18,648 nucleotides of DNA from an uncultured Clostridium sp. (GCA_958413095.1 CATYUF010000036.1:1-18648), one strand, 5' to 3'; shown: positions 1 through 7,695, numbered from the stretch's first letter. Made by a program: numbers and translations. The notes: generated by a model not told the origin, from the sequence alone.

Positions 1-21
1 ATATTTTATAGTATAATAATA

Positions 22-51
22 TTGTTTAACTCTATATTTAATAAATATATT
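22..51 (+). promoter_or_regulatory. Candidate ssrA promoter
   Basis: A TTGTTT hexamer at 22-27 and a TATATT hexamer at 46-51 are separated by 18 bases, and the tmRNA 5' end follows 6 bases downstream. Position and spacing suit a housekeeping promoter. The surroundings are so AT-rich that chance matches are easy, and the mature tmRNA 5' end is normally made by RNase P rather than by initiation, so the fit to position 58 is only supportive. Confidence 0.4.
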
Positions 52-57
52 ATATAT

Positions 58-414
58 GGGGATGTAATGGTTTCGACATATTATTAGAAAAATGAATAGC
101 AAGTAGTGGATTCTCGTTGGCCACTTTAAAAAACGGGAAATTAAAAATAAACGCAGAAAATAATAATGAGTACGCTTTAGCTGCCTAGTTGCAGCTACGC
201 TTTGCTAAATGTTCCTACGCATTTAGATAAAGTGTCATATTTGTAGGAAACAAAACCATTATTGCTTTTATAATGGTGGGTATTTTAAAAAGCTATATTT
301 TAATTAAACCTGTTTGTTGGTGTAATTAAAATGAATATAAAAAACAAACTAAACTTGTAGAGATTCATTTGGAAGATATTATGGACAGGAGTTCGACTCT
401 CCTCATCTCCACCA
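58..414 (+). ncRNA. ssrA: Transfer-messenger RNA (tmRNA)
   Basis: tmRNA rescues ribosomes stalled on broken messages: it enters as an alanyl-tRNA mimic, then serves as template for a degradation tag read by proteases such as ClpXP. The 5' end GGGGATG (58-64) pairs with CATCTCC (404-410), including the G3-U wobble used by alanyl-tRNA synthetase, and is followed by A and an encoded CCA (412-414). The 5' side has the typical TGGTTTCGACA and the 3' side a T-arm GTTCGACTC. The tag frame ends at the TAG at 186-188 and reads NAENNNEYALAA just before it, with the usual YALAA tail. The resume codon is not certain: AAA at 144, AAC at 150 or GCA at 153 are all possible. The 189-360 stretch should hold the pseudoknots. 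Length of 357 nt is normal for a one-piece tmRNA. Confidence 0.97.
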
Positions 415-430
415 AATGTTATCAATATAT

Positions 431-480
431 AAATAAACACACTATATTGCTATATAAAGCAAAATATAGTGTGTTTATTT
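431..480. terminator. Bidirectional terminator, ssrA / sod
   Basis: A perfect 18-bp inverted repeat (431-448 with 463-480) has a 14-base loop and ends in T-rich sequence on both strands. It lies between the convergent tmRNA (+) and superoxide dismutase gene (-), so it can end both transcripts. Confidence 0.85.
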
Positions 481-481
481 A

Positions 482-1069
482 TTATTTATTCTCCCATCTT
501 CTATTTACGCTATTCCAATTAACAATATTCCAAAAAGCATTAATATATTCTGACCTATTAGTTCTATATTGTAAAAAATATGAATGTTCCCACATATCTA
601 AAACTAATAATGGTCTACACCCCCATAATGTTAAATTTTGATGTTTCTCACATTGTAATATTTCTAGTTTATTAAATCTAGGCACCCATACTAACAAATT
701 CCAGCCTGCTCCTTCTACTACTGTTGAGCTTTCTGTAAATTGTTCCTTAAATATTTCATATGTTCCAAAATCCTTTATTATTTGCTCCATTAAACTCTTA
801 TTGGGACTTGTAGGAATTGCCGGTCCCATATTTTCAAAAAATAATTCATGTAAAATTACTCCTGAACCAAAAAATGATAAATCTTTTTCTAAACATTTTA
901 TATTTTTAAAGTCTTGTAATCTCCTTGCAGTTTTTAACTTTTCCTCTGTTTTATTAGTATTTTCTACATATCCTTTGTATAATACATTATAATGAATTTC
1001 TAACGTCTCTTTATTGTAATATGGCTCTAATGCATTTATTGGATATTGTAATTCTTTCATTTTTAACAT
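482..1069 (-). CDS. Superoxide dismutase, Mn/Fe family
   Basis: Likely cytosolic enzyme converting superoxide to oxygen and peroxide with a Mn or Fe centre. The four metal ligands are in place: His26 (in ETLEIHYN), His74 (in VILHELFFENM), Asp158 and His162 (in LDMWEHSY). Tyr34 of the substrate gateway is kept. The second-sphere glutamine is present as Gln144 in the Mn-type position (EKHQN), while the Fe-type position before His74 is glycine, so I lean to a Mn-type or cambialistic enzyme. The second-sphere His30 of classical enzymes is Leu30 here. The 195-aa length is normal and there is no signal peptide. An AGGAGG 7 bases upstream supports the start at 1069. The gene stands alone, divergent from the M14 peptidase gene. 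Whether it is spore-associated, as some Firmicutes homologues are, cannot be told from sequence. Confidence 0.9.
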   Translation of the reverse strand: MLKMKELQYPINALEPYYNKETLEIHYNVLYKGYVENTNKTEEKLKTARRLQDFKNIKCLEKDLSFFGSGVILHELFFENMGPAIPTSPNKSLMEQIIKDFGTYEIFKEQFTESSTVVEGAGWNLLVWVPRFNKLEILQCEKHQNLTLWGCRPLLVLDMWEHSYFLQYRTNRSEYINAFWNIVNWNSVNRRWENK

Positions 1070-1173
1070 CTTAAAACCTCCTAATGTATATTATTTCTTT
1101 TTTTTATTTATATTCAAAAAATTTATATTAACTAATTTTTTATAAATACATATAATAAAAACAGGTGATGTTA

Positions 1174-2099
1174 ATGAATAATTTTATAGTACCAACAAAT
1201 GTAGCTTACAGTTCTTACATATTGAATTCCAATTTAAACACATTATATCGAAAGTTTCCTTTTTTAGATATTAAATCTGTTGGAGTAAGTAACTTAGGCA
1301 ATCCTATTAATGTTATTAGACTAGGAACTGGAAATAAAAAAGTTTTTTATTCTGCTTCTTTTCACGCAAATGAATGGATTACTTCTGTATTATTAATGAA
1401 ATTCATAGAAGATTATTGCAATGCATATGTTTCAAACAGTAAAATTTACAATTACTCTGTTCAAGATTTATTCAATTCTTGTTCTATTTATATTATGCCA
1501 ATGGTAAATCCTGATGGAGTAAATTTAGTGACTGGTAATATAAATAAAAATTCTCGGAGTATATCGTAATTGTTTTAATATTGCTAGTAATTTTTCTAAT
1601 ATACCTTTTCCTTCTGGTTGGAAGGCAAATATTAAAGGTGTGGATTTAAACTTGCAATTTCCTGCAAACTGGGAACAAGCTAAACAAATAAAATACTCCC
1701 AAGGTTTTACACGGACCAGCTCCACGAGATTTCGTTGGTTACGGACCCCTTACAGAACCTGAAGCTTTAGCTATTTACAATTTTACTTTAATGAATAATT
1801 TTGATTTAGTTATAGCTTTTCATACTCAAGGACAAGAAATTTATTGGAAATTTTTAAATTATATGCCTCCTAGAAGTTTTGAGATTGGCAAAAAATTTTC
1901 TATTGCTAGTGGATATAAGTTAGCCTCTACTCCTTATAATTCTAGTTTTGCTGGGTTTAAAGATTGGTTTATTCAAAATTATAATAAGCCAGGATTTACT
2001 GTTGAAGCTGGTATTGGCGAAAATCCTTTACCTTTATCTCAGTTTGATAAAATTTATAATGATATAATTGGAATATTGCTCCTTGGTGCTATTTTGTAA
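1174..2099 (+). CDS. M14 peptidase (gamma-D-glutamyl-DAP type), spread over three frames
   Basis: Zinc carboxypeptidase-fold enzyme. Closest by motif to gamma-D-glutamyl-meso-diaminopimelate peptidases that cut peptidoglycan stem peptides. The ATG at 1174 follows AGGTGA by 5 bases. Frame 1 runs 1174-1554, frame 2 1556-1711, frame 3 1713-2099. Skipping C1555 and C1712 gives one 307-aa protein. It keeps the Zn ligands His64 and Glu67 (SFHANEW), MVNPDG, the family signature GVDLNLQFPANW in frame 2, the third ligand His216 (FHTQG) and catalytic Glu277 (TVEAG). No other stop or indel interrupts it, and it begins directly in the catalytic domain, with no LysM domain or obvious signal peptide. Unshifted reading stops at 1567 and, for frame 2, at 1760. 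Both shifts fall on an in-frame CGG followed by A. It may be recoded, a recent pseudogene, or misassembled. A TATAAT at 1151-1156 may be its -10 element. Confidence 0.8.
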
Positions 2100-2114
2100 A
2101 AAGCTAAATAATAC

Positions 2115-2159
2115 AAAAACAAAGTCTTGAAAATATAATATTTCAAAGACTTTGTTTTT
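2115..2159. terminator. Bidirectional terminator, M14 peptidase / NUDIX
   Basis: Arms 2115-2133 and 2141-2159 pair over about 18 bp with a single bulged T, and both strands end in five T residues. It separates the convergent M14 peptidase (+) and NUDIX gene (-). Confidence 0.85.
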
Positions 2160-2206
2160 ATATTTAGTATCACCCTTGTTAATATATCATTCTACTTCAT
2201 AAGATT

Positions 2207-2764
2207 TTATATTTCAAATATCTTTTTATTCAACTTCATATATATTGGTTTCATTTGTTCTTCATTTGTAACATTCATAATTTTATCTATATCAAACCAT
2301 TTAACTCCACTATTTTCATCTTCTTTTATTTTTAATTCTTCATTCTCATCTGCTTCTAATAAAAAACAACAATCTAGATGTAAATGAGCTGGTACAAATT
2401 TGCCTCTTTTTATGTGACTATTTACTGTAAGTATTTCTATTGCATATATTCCATCACTTAATACTTTTAAATTTTTTAATCCAGTTTCTTCTGTTGCCTC
2501 TTTCAATGCTACTTCTAATAAATTTTCATTGCCATCAGCATGACCACCCGTCCAAGCCCAAGATTTATATATATTATGATATGCCATTAGTATTTTTGTT
2601 CTTTGTTTATTTATAATCCAATTAGAAGCTGTAAAGTGACACATTCTATTTTCTCTTGTTAAAACATCTTTAAATGTGTCTATATATTCTAACATCATTT
2701 CTCTATCATTTTCTTCTTGTTCATTATATGGTTTATATTTTAAAATCTGTTCTCTTAAATTCAT
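2207..2764 (-). CDS. NUDIX hydrolase
   Basis: Hydrolase of a nucleoside diphosphate linked to another group; the substrate cannot be read from the sequence. The Nudix box lies at residues 74-96 (GHADGNE, then KEATEETGL), matching GX5EX7REUXEEXGU except for Lys88 in place of the usual Arg; the metal-binding glutamates are present. About 40 residues precede the fold, as in many MutT-like proteins that are not 8-oxo-dGTPases. Length is 185 aa. The start at 2764 has an AAAGGA about 12 bases upstream. It is the last gene of the minus-strand series below the zinc-ribbon gene and carries a leader very like that of xseA (see the repeat entries). Confidence 0.88.
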   Translation of the reverse strand: MNLREQILKYKPYNEQEENDREMMLEYIDTFKDVLTRENRMCHFTASNWIINKQRTKILMAYHNIYKSWAWTGGHADGNENLLEVALKEATEETGLKNLKVLSDGIYAIEILTVNSHIKRGKFVPAHLHLDCCFLLEADENEELKIKEDENSGVKWFDIDKIMNVTNEEQMKPIYMKLNKKIFEI

Positions 2765-2836
2765 AAAAAATTCGTTCCTTTCTCACTTCACTTAAAAGTA
2801 ACATAGCAATGAAAGATTTTTACTTTCTTCCAAACT
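2762..2836 (-). repeat. Leader element copy 1 (NUDIX)
   Basis: Read on the minus strand, a GAAAG-TAAAAAT-CTTTC hairpin is followed directly by ATTGCTATG, then a TTTTAAGT segment and GAGAAAGGAA before the NUDIX start. The same order occurs before xseA, with a 14-base identical block here at 2802-2815. It may be a shared promoter with an extended -10 (TGCTATG), a regulatory leader, or a dispersed repeat. Confidence 0.5.
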
Positions 2837-2865
2837 TTTTTTCTTTTTATTACAAATTAATACAT

Positions 2866-3066
2866 TTAATCCATTAAAAAATCTAATACATTCATTCCAG
2901 CTGAAACTTCAGATTTATATAATTCTGTATAACCACATTTTTTGCAACTTACTGTAATAAATTTTTTATTTTGAACATCAAATATTTTTGAAAAATTCCC
3001 ACCTGTTGCTTGAAATTGGTCTTTTTCAAATTCATTATTTCCACATTTACAACATTTCCATTCCAT
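2866..3066 (-). CDS. Small zinc-ribbon protein (COG3478/DUF2082-like)
   Basis: A 66-residue protein with a zinc ribbon formed by Cys5-x2-Cys8 and Cys41-x2-Cys44; Cys6 is an extra cysteine beside the first pair. The middle (ATGGNFSKIFDVQNKKF) and the end of the ribbon (CGYTELYK) match the family annotated as putative nucleic-acid-binding zinc ribbons; a DNA- or RNA-binding role is assumed in that family rather than shown. AGGAGG stands 11 bases before the ATG. It lies 45 bases downstream of fhs, probably on the same transcript. Confidence 0.85.
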   Translation of the reverse strand: MEWKCCKCGNNEFEKDQFQATGGNFSKIFDVQNKKFITVSCKKCGYTELYKSEVSAGMNVLDFLMD

Positions 3067-3111
3067 GTTTAATTTTTCCTCCTAACATTATATCCTTTCT
3101 CATTTACATTT

Positions 3112-4773
3112 TTAAAATATTCCCAGAATATTTCCTTTTTCGTCTATATCAATACTTTCTGCTGATGGATGCTTAGGTAATCCTGGCATTGTCATTATTT
3201 TTCCTGCTAGAGCTACTATAAATCCTGCTCCTGCTTTTAATTCTAAGTTTCTAATTGTTATATAGCATTTGTCATCACATTTTAGATTTTTAGGATTATC
3301 TGAAAATGAGTATTGAGTTTTTGCAATGCATATAGGTAAGTTTCCATATCCCTCGGCCTTAAACTGCTCAATTTTTTGTTTAGCTTCTTCTTCATAAATT
3401 ACGCCTTTTGCCCCATATATATTTTTAGCTATCTTCTTAATTTTTTCTTCTATATTATCTTCTAGAGAATAAGTAAATTTAAATTTTTCTTCTTTTTCAA
3501 CCAAATCCACAAGTTTTTGTGCTATATCTACTGCTCCTTCTCCACCTTTTGCCCAACCTTCTACTATACTTAATTCAATTCCTTTTTTTTCTAAACTTTC
3601 CTTAATATATTTAACTTCTTCTTCTGTATCAGAATTGTATCTATTTAAAGCAACTATTACATTTAATCCAAATTTATTTTTTATATTGTCTATATGCCTA
3701 TATAGGTTTTCTATTCCATTTTTTATTCCTTCTATATTTTCTTCTTGAATTTTATCTTTTTCTATACCTCCATGGTACTTTATTGCTTTTATAGTTGCTA
3801 CAATAACTACTGCCTCTGGTTTTAAGTTAGCTTTTCTGCATTTTATATTTAAAAACTTTTCGGCTCCTAAGTCTGCTCCAAATCCTGCTTCTGTAATTAC
3901 ATATTCTCCTAATTTTAATGCTAATTTTGTTGCTCTAATGCTATTGCATCCGTGAGCAATATTTGCAAATGGGCCTCCGTGTATAATTGCCGGGGTTTGT
4001 TCTAATGTTTGTACTAAATTAGGTTTTATTGCATCTTTTAATAATGTTGCCATTGCTCCTTCTGCTTTTAATTGTTTTGCATAGATTGGCTTATTATTTT
4101 CATCATATCCAACTAATATATTCCCTAACATCTCTTTTAATTCCGTTATATTTTCTGCTAGGCATAATATTGCCATTATCTCTGATGCCACTGTTATATC
4201 AAAACTATCTTGTCTTGGAACAATATTTTTTTCTCCTGATAGTCCTGTTTCTATAACTCTTAATTGTCTGTCATTTAAGTCAACACATCTTTTCCATACA
4301 ACTTTTTTAATTTTTAATTCATTACCAAAATATATATGATTATCAATTATGCTTGATAATAAGTTATTTGCTGAAGTAATTGCATGAATATCTCCTGTAA
4401 AATGTAAATTTATATCTTCCATTGGAGCTACTTGTACTTTTCCTCCTCCAGTTGCCCCTCCTTTTATTCCGAAAACAGGACCTAGTGATGGTTCTCTTAA
4501 TGCTAAAATTGACTTTTTATTTATTTTTCTTAATCCATCTGCAATAGCTATTGAAACTGTAGTTTTTCCTTCTCCTAATGGTGTAGGACTTAAAGCTGTT
4601 ACTAATACTAATTTTCCATTTTTATTTTTCTTTACTTTTTCAAAAACATTTTCAGATATTTTTGCTTTATAACTTCCGTATTGCTCAATATCTTCCTCGC
4701 TTATTCCTATTTCACTAGCTATTTTAGTGATTTTTTCTAATTTTACACTTTTAGCAATTTCTATATCAGTCAT
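3112..4773 (-). CDS. fhs: Formate-tetrahydrofolate ligase
   Basis: Cytosolic enzyme that makes 10-formyl-THF from formate, THF and ATP, feeding purine synthesis and initiator tRNA formylation, and the methyl branch of acetogenesis where that pathway exists. The P-loop-like TPLGEGKT is at residues 64-71. Other family blocks follow in order: REPSLGPVFGIKGGATGGG, LTGDIHAI-type sequence (LHFTGDIHAITSANN), TPAIIHGGPFANIAHGCNS, TEAGFGADLGAEKF, and the C-terminal MTMPGLPKHPSAE. Length of 553 aa is close to the usual 556. AAGGAG lies upstream of the ATG. It starts 28 bases after DUF212 and is probably cotranscribed with it. No other one-carbon pathway gene lies nearby, so its presence alone does not make this an acetogen; it may mainly supply Fmt and purine synthesis. 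Confidence 0.98.
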   Translation of the reverse strand: MTDIEIAKSVKLEKITKIASEIGISEEDIEQYGSYKAKISENVFEKVKKNKNGKLVLVTALSPTPLGEGKTTVSIAIADGLRKINKKSILALREPSLGPVFGIKGGATGGGKVQVAPMEDINLHFTGDIHAITSANNLLSSIIDNHIYFGNELKIKKVVWKRCVDLNDRQLRVIETGLSGEKNIVPRQDSFDITVASEIMAILCLAENITELKEMLGNILVGYDENNKPIYAKQLKAEGAMATLLKDAIKPNLVQTLEQTPAIIHGGPFANIAHGCNSIRATKLALKLGEYVITEAGFGADLGAEKFLNIKCRKANLKPEAVVIVATIKAIKYHGGIEKDKIQEENIEGIKNGIENLYRHIDNIKNKFGLNVIVALNRYNSDTEEEVKYIKESLEKKGIELSIVEGWAKGGEGAVDIAQKLVDLVEKEEKFKFTYSLEDNIEEKIKKIAKNIYGAKGVIYEEEAKQKIEQFKAEGYGNLPICIAKTQYSFSDNPKNLKCDDKCYITIRNLELKAGAGFIVALAGKIMTMPGLPKHPSAESIDIDEKGNILGIF

Positions 4774-4801
4774 TTTTCGCTCCTTTCTATATAGCTAAAA
4801 T

Positions 4802-5242
4802 TTACGCTATTAAACCTACTCCTACACCAATTAAAGCCCCTACTATTACTTGCACTGGTGTATGTCCTAGTACTTCTACTAATTTTTCTGAAACTTGCAC
4901 TCCTGTTAATCCTGGTGTTTCTATAAGTTTATTTAATAATTTTGCTTGTTTTCCTGCAGCTCTTCTTACTCCACAGGCATCATACATAACTATAAATGCA
5001 ACTATAAATGCTAATGCAAATATAGGTGAATTTACACCTTCATATTTTCCAATTAATGTTGCTATCCCCGCAACAACTGCTGAATGAGAACTTGGCATTC
5101 CTCCTGCTCCCATTATTCTTTTAAAATTGAATTTTTTAGTAGTTACTAAATCATATATCAACTTAAATAATTGTATTCCAAACCATAGAAAAAATGGTAT
5201 GTATATATATTTGTTTTGTATAAAATCCATAAATGTATTCAT
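4802..5242 (-). CDS. DUF212 / divergent PAP2 family membrane protein
   Basis: Small integral membrane protein related in outline to PAP2 phosphatases; the physiological substrate is not established. Family motifs are clear: GGMPSSHSA near residues 47-55, YDACGVRRAAGKQA near 87-100, and GHTPVQVIVGA near the C-terminus. Hydrophobic segments lie around residues 13-32, 54-66, 73-87 and at the C-terminal end (VIVGALIGVGVGLIA). Length of 146 aa is normal. B. subtilis YuiD belongs to the same family. It precedes fhs by 28 bases, but I see no functional link to folate metabolism. Confidence 0.9.
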   Translation of the reverse strand: MNTFMDFIQNKYIYIPFFLWFGIQLFKLIYDLVTTKKFNFKRIMGAGGMPSSHSAVVAGIATLIGKYEGVNSPIFALAFIVAFIVMYDACGVRRAAGKQAKLLNKLIETPGLTGVQVSEKLVEVLGHTPVQVIVGALIGVGVGLIA

Positions 5243-5307
5243 TGTTTTCCCCCTCTTATCTTGTCAAATTTAGATAATATTTTTTATATAAAATTTTTAA
5301 CTTTTAT

Positions 5308-5335
5308 CTTATACCCATATAATATAACATGTAAA
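5308..5335 (-). promoter_or_regulatory. Weak candidate promoter for DUF212-fhs
   Basis: On the minus strand TTTACA (5335-5330) and TATAAG (5313-5308) are 16 bases apart in the 155-base gap between xseB and DUF212. The match is modest and the sequence is AT-rich, so this is tentative. Confidence 0.28.
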
Positions 5336-5397
5336 AGTATTCTTCTAAAAAAGCATAATAACTTTTCTTATATTTAATTTATATTATCTATATTTTA

Positions 5398-5619
5398 TTA
5401 CTCTTTTGCTTCAAAATTTTCTTCTTCAACATTTCCATCTTTATTTAGTAATATTGTAATTTTTCTTTCTGCACTTTCTAACATTTTACTGCATTCTTTT
5501 GATATTTTCATTCCTTCTTCAAATTTTTCAACTGATTCATCTAAGTTTAATTTTCCCGCTTCTAATTCTTTTATTATATTTTCTAATTCTTCTATTTGCT
5601 CTTCAAAATTCTTTTTCAT
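5398..5619 (-). CDS. xseB: Exodeoxyribonuclease VII small subunit
   Basis: The small subunit joins XseA in the multi-subunit enzyme that degrades single-stranded DNA in repair. The 73-residue protein shows the family pattern FEEQIEELENIIKELEAGKL, then LDESVEKFEEGMK and a helical C-terminus (CSKMLESAERKI), an acidic coiled coil of normal length. It lies 124 bases downstream of xseA, the usual order. A GGGGG about 11 bases upstream of the ATG is the only Shine-Dalgarno-like match, so translation signals look weak. Confidence 0.96.
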   Translation of the reverse strand: MKKNFEEQIEELENIIKELEAGKLNLDESVEKFEEGMKISKECSKMLESAERKITILLNKDGNVEEENFEAKE

Positions 5620-5743
5620 ATTTGATTATACCCCCTTCTTGTCCTGCTGTCATTATGACTTGAGACATAAATTTTATTATTTTTTCTAATACTCTACTAC
5701 TATTTATTTTCTTTATAAATATGTTTTATTGTCTTCAAATTAT

Positions 5744-6937
5744 TTATAAAACTTTAGCTTGAACTTTACCATCAGTTAATCGTATATCAATATTGTCATC
5801 TTTTTTTAATTCCCCTATACTTTTAACTATTTTACCTTCTTTTTCTGTTATTGAATAACCTCTCATTAAAGTTTTTAGTGGACTTAATGTATCTAATTTT
5901 GCAACTAATTCTACATATCTCTTTTTTTCTTTTTCATTTTTAGTATTTATCAAGTTCTCTAACTGTTTTATGTATGCATCTAATTTTATATAATTTTCAT
6001 TAATTCTTCTCGTTGGTTCTTTAAATACAAAGCTTGACATACATTTTTCATATCTCAATTTCATTATTTCTACCTTTTTAGTCAAAGATATTTTTAATCT
6101 ATTTTGATATGTATTTATTTTTTGTTTTAATTCATAAATGTCTGGAACTGCTAATTCTGCAGCCGCTGATGGAGTTGGAGCCCTTAAGTCTGCTACGAAG
6201 TCAGATATTGAAAAATCTGTTTCATGACCTACTGCTGAAATTATTGGTATTTTTGAGTTATATATACTGTATGCTACAATTTCTTCATTAAATGGCCATA
6301 AATCCTCTAGCGAGCCTCCTCCTCTTGCTAGTATCAATACATCGGCTAAGTTATTTTCATTCATATATTCTATACCCTTGGCTATTTTTTCTGCTGCACC
6401 TTCTCCTTGAACTGGTACTGGTAATAGTCGGATATAAACATTTGGATTTCTTCTTGTTGATACATTTATTATATCTCTAATAACAGAACCTGTTTGCGAA
6501 GTTAATACTCCTATAACTTTTGGCATTAATGGTATTTTCTTTTTATTTTCTATATCAAATAATCCTTTTTCTTCTAATTCTTTTTTCAATTTTTGATATT
6601 TGGTATATAAATCTCCTACACCATCTTCTTCCATTGCTTTTACATATATTTGATATATCCCATCTCTTTCAAAGACAGATACAGTTCCAAATACAAATAC
6701 CTTTGTCCCATCTTTAGGTTCAAACATTAATTTTTGAGCATATGATTTGAACATTATACATTTTATTAATGAATTTTCGTCTTTTAATGTAAAATACATA
6801 TGTCCTGTATAATGATGTTTGAAATTTGATATTTCTCCTTTTATTAGAACATTGTTTAAATATTCGTCATCTGCTATTTTATCTTTTATATATTTGTTTA
6901 AATCTGTAACACTTATTGCCATTTCTGCATATTTCAT
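5744..6937 (-). CDS. xseA: Exodeoxyribonuclease VII large subunit
   Basis: Catalytic subunit of exonuclease VII, which cuts single-stranded DNA from both ends. The N-terminal OB-fold (about residues 8-105) includes LIKGEISNFKHHYTGHMYF and a VFVFGTVSVF strand. The catalytic domain contains the conserved stretches IGVLTSQTGSVIRDI, LARGGGSLEDLWPFN and SAVGHETDFSISDFVADLRA, followed by TPSAAAELA. A charged coiled coil then leads to a C-terminal segment with LMRGYSI. Length of 397 aa is slightly short against the E. coli subunit (about 450 aa) but typical for Firmicutes. It lies 128 bases after nusB, and that gap carries a hairpin and a leader shared with the NUDIX gene, so it may have its own promoter or control. 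Confidence 0.97.
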   Translation of the reverse strand: MKYAEMAISVTDLNKYIKDKIADDEYLNNVLIKGEISNFKHHYTGHMYFTLKDENSLIKCIMFKSYAQKLMFEPKDGTKVFVFGTVSVFERDGIYQIYVKAMEEDGVGDLYTKYQKLKKELEEKGLFDIENKKKIPLMPKVIGVLTSQTGSVIRDIINVSTRRNPNVYIRLLPVPVQGEGAAEKIAKGIEYMNENNLADVLILARGGGSLEDLWPFNEEIVAYSIYNSKIPIISAVGHETDFSISDFVADLRAPTPSAAAELAVPDIYELKQKINTYQNRLKISLTKKVEIMKLRYEKCMSSFVFKEPTRRINENYIKLDAYIKQLENLINTKNEKEKKRYVELVAKLDTLSPLKTLMRGYSITEKEGKIVKSIGELKKDDNIDIRLTDGKVQAKVL

Positions 6938-7010
6938 AAAAAAATATATTCCTTTCTTGATTTACTCAAAAGGTACTCATAGCAATGAAAGTTTTTTCTT
7001 TCAAACTATT
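6935..7010 (-). repeat. Leader element copy 2 (xseA)
   Basis: On the minus strand a GAAAG-AAAAAA-CTTTC hairpin runs into ATTGCTATGAGTACC, then TTTTGAGTAA and AAGAAAGGAA before the xseA start. This matches the NUDIX leader in content and order; the identical 14 bases are at 6978-6991. TTGAAA lies 17 bases before TATGAG, so part of it could be a promoter with an extended -10. Confidence 0.5.
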
Positions 7011-7028
7011 CTTCCTTTATATTTAAAC

Positions 7029-7058
7029 TAGGGATATTTTATAAATAAAATATCCCTA
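7029..7058 (-). terminator. Hairpin after nusB, possible weak terminator
   Basis: A perfect 13-bp inverted repeat (7029-7041 with 7046-7058) with a 4-base loop starts 8 bases past the nusB stop. No clear U-tract follows on the minus strand, so it may attenuate transcription or stabilise the mRNA 3' end rather than end transcription. Confidence 0.5.
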
Positions 7059-7065
7059 TAACCTG

Positions 7066-7476
7066 CTATTCTTTTACTATACTTGCTAAAATCCCATTAA
7101 CAAAATTCTTTGATGAATCTTCTCCATATTTTTTGGCTAGTTCTACTGCTTCATTTATAACTACTTTAAAAGGTATTTCTTTATATTTTATTTCATAAAT
7201 AGCCAATTTTAAAATTGCTAAATCTATTTTAGAAATTCTTTCTATTTTCCAATCAGATTTTAGGTTTTTTTCAATTTGTAATTTTATTTCTTCTTTATTT
7301 TTTTCTATTCCTAAAATTGCATCTTCTATATATTCCTTTGCATTTTTATTTTCTATGTTATTACTTTCAAAATATAAGTCCATTTGTTCTTTTTGCTCTT
7401 CTATTGTTTTTTTGTTTTGTATTTCTATACTATATAACAATTTAAAAGCTTGTTCTCTAATTGCTGTTCTATTCAT
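7066..7476 (-). CDS. nusB: Transcription antitermination factor NusB
   Basis: NusB binds the boxA RNA of rRNA leaders together with NusE (S10) and promotes processive rRNA transcription. The all-helical 136-aa protein begins with the typical REQAFKLLYSIEI and carries the conserved C-terminal half (RISKIDLAILKLAIYEI, then KVVINEAVELAKKYGED, SKNFVNGIL). Length is normal. It starts 15 bases after the DUF2273 gene and precedes xseA, the usual Clostridia order, so it is probably translated from the stress-module operon. Confidence 0.97.
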   Translation of the reverse strand: MNRTAIREQAFKLLYSIEIQNKKTIEEQKEQMDLYFESNNIENKNAKEYIEDAILGIEKNKEEIKLQIEKNLKSDWKIERISKIDLAILKLAIYEIKYKEIPFKVVINEAVELAKKYGEDSSKNFVNGILASIVKE

Positions 7477-7491
7477 AACTACCCTTTCTAT

Positions 7492-7695
7492 CTACATCTT
7501 ATCTATAAATTTTTTTAATTTTGCTTTCACATCTTCCTTATTTCTTTGAACATAATTTCCTATAAATGCTCCTAAGAATAACACAACTATTGCTAAAATT
7601 AATTTATCTAGCCTTGTTATTAATATTAAAATTGCTATTATTATTCCTATTATTGCACCTTTGTATTGATTCCAAAAATCTTTAAAATTGTTCAT
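7492..7695 (-). CDS. DUF2273 small membrane protein
   Basis: A 67-residue protein with two hydrophobic segments (about residues 12-26 and 31-47) and a lysine-rich cytoplasmic-type tail. Size, topology and position right after amaP match DUF2273, a family of unknown function that accompanies Asp23/AmaP genes. AAGGAAG lies 9 bases before the ATG. It is most likely part of the same membrane-attached complex, by context only. Confidence 0.85.
   Translation of the reverse strand: MNNFKDFWNQYKGAIIGIIIAILILITRLDKLILAIVVLFLGAFIGNYVQRNKEDVKAKLKKFIDKM

Noticed and set aside
1165..1173. GTG at 1165 as start of the M14 gene
   Set aside because: It lies within the AGGTGA ribosome binding site; the ATG at 1174 has the correct spacing.
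1555..1714. CGG reassigned to another amino acid, such as Trp or Gln, as inferred for some Firmicutes
   Set aside because: Reassignment would keep the frame, whereas here reading CGG as any amino acid leads to stops at 1567 and 1760. It does not explain the gene.
5251..5268. TTGACA on the minus strand close to the DUF212 start as a -35 box
   Set aside because: Its -10 partner would have to lie inside the coding region, past the ribosome binding site.
5603..5668. 21-codon minus-strand ORF (MSQVIMTAGQEGG...) between xseA and xseB, overlapping the xseB start
   Set aside because: It has no ribosome binding site and no recognisable family. Open frames of this size are expected by chance, although the peptide looks somewhat protein-like.
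6935..7010. The xseA leader as a known riboswitch
   Set aside because: It is too short and has only one small stem; I see no conserved aptamer core, and the two downstream genes share no metabolite pathway.
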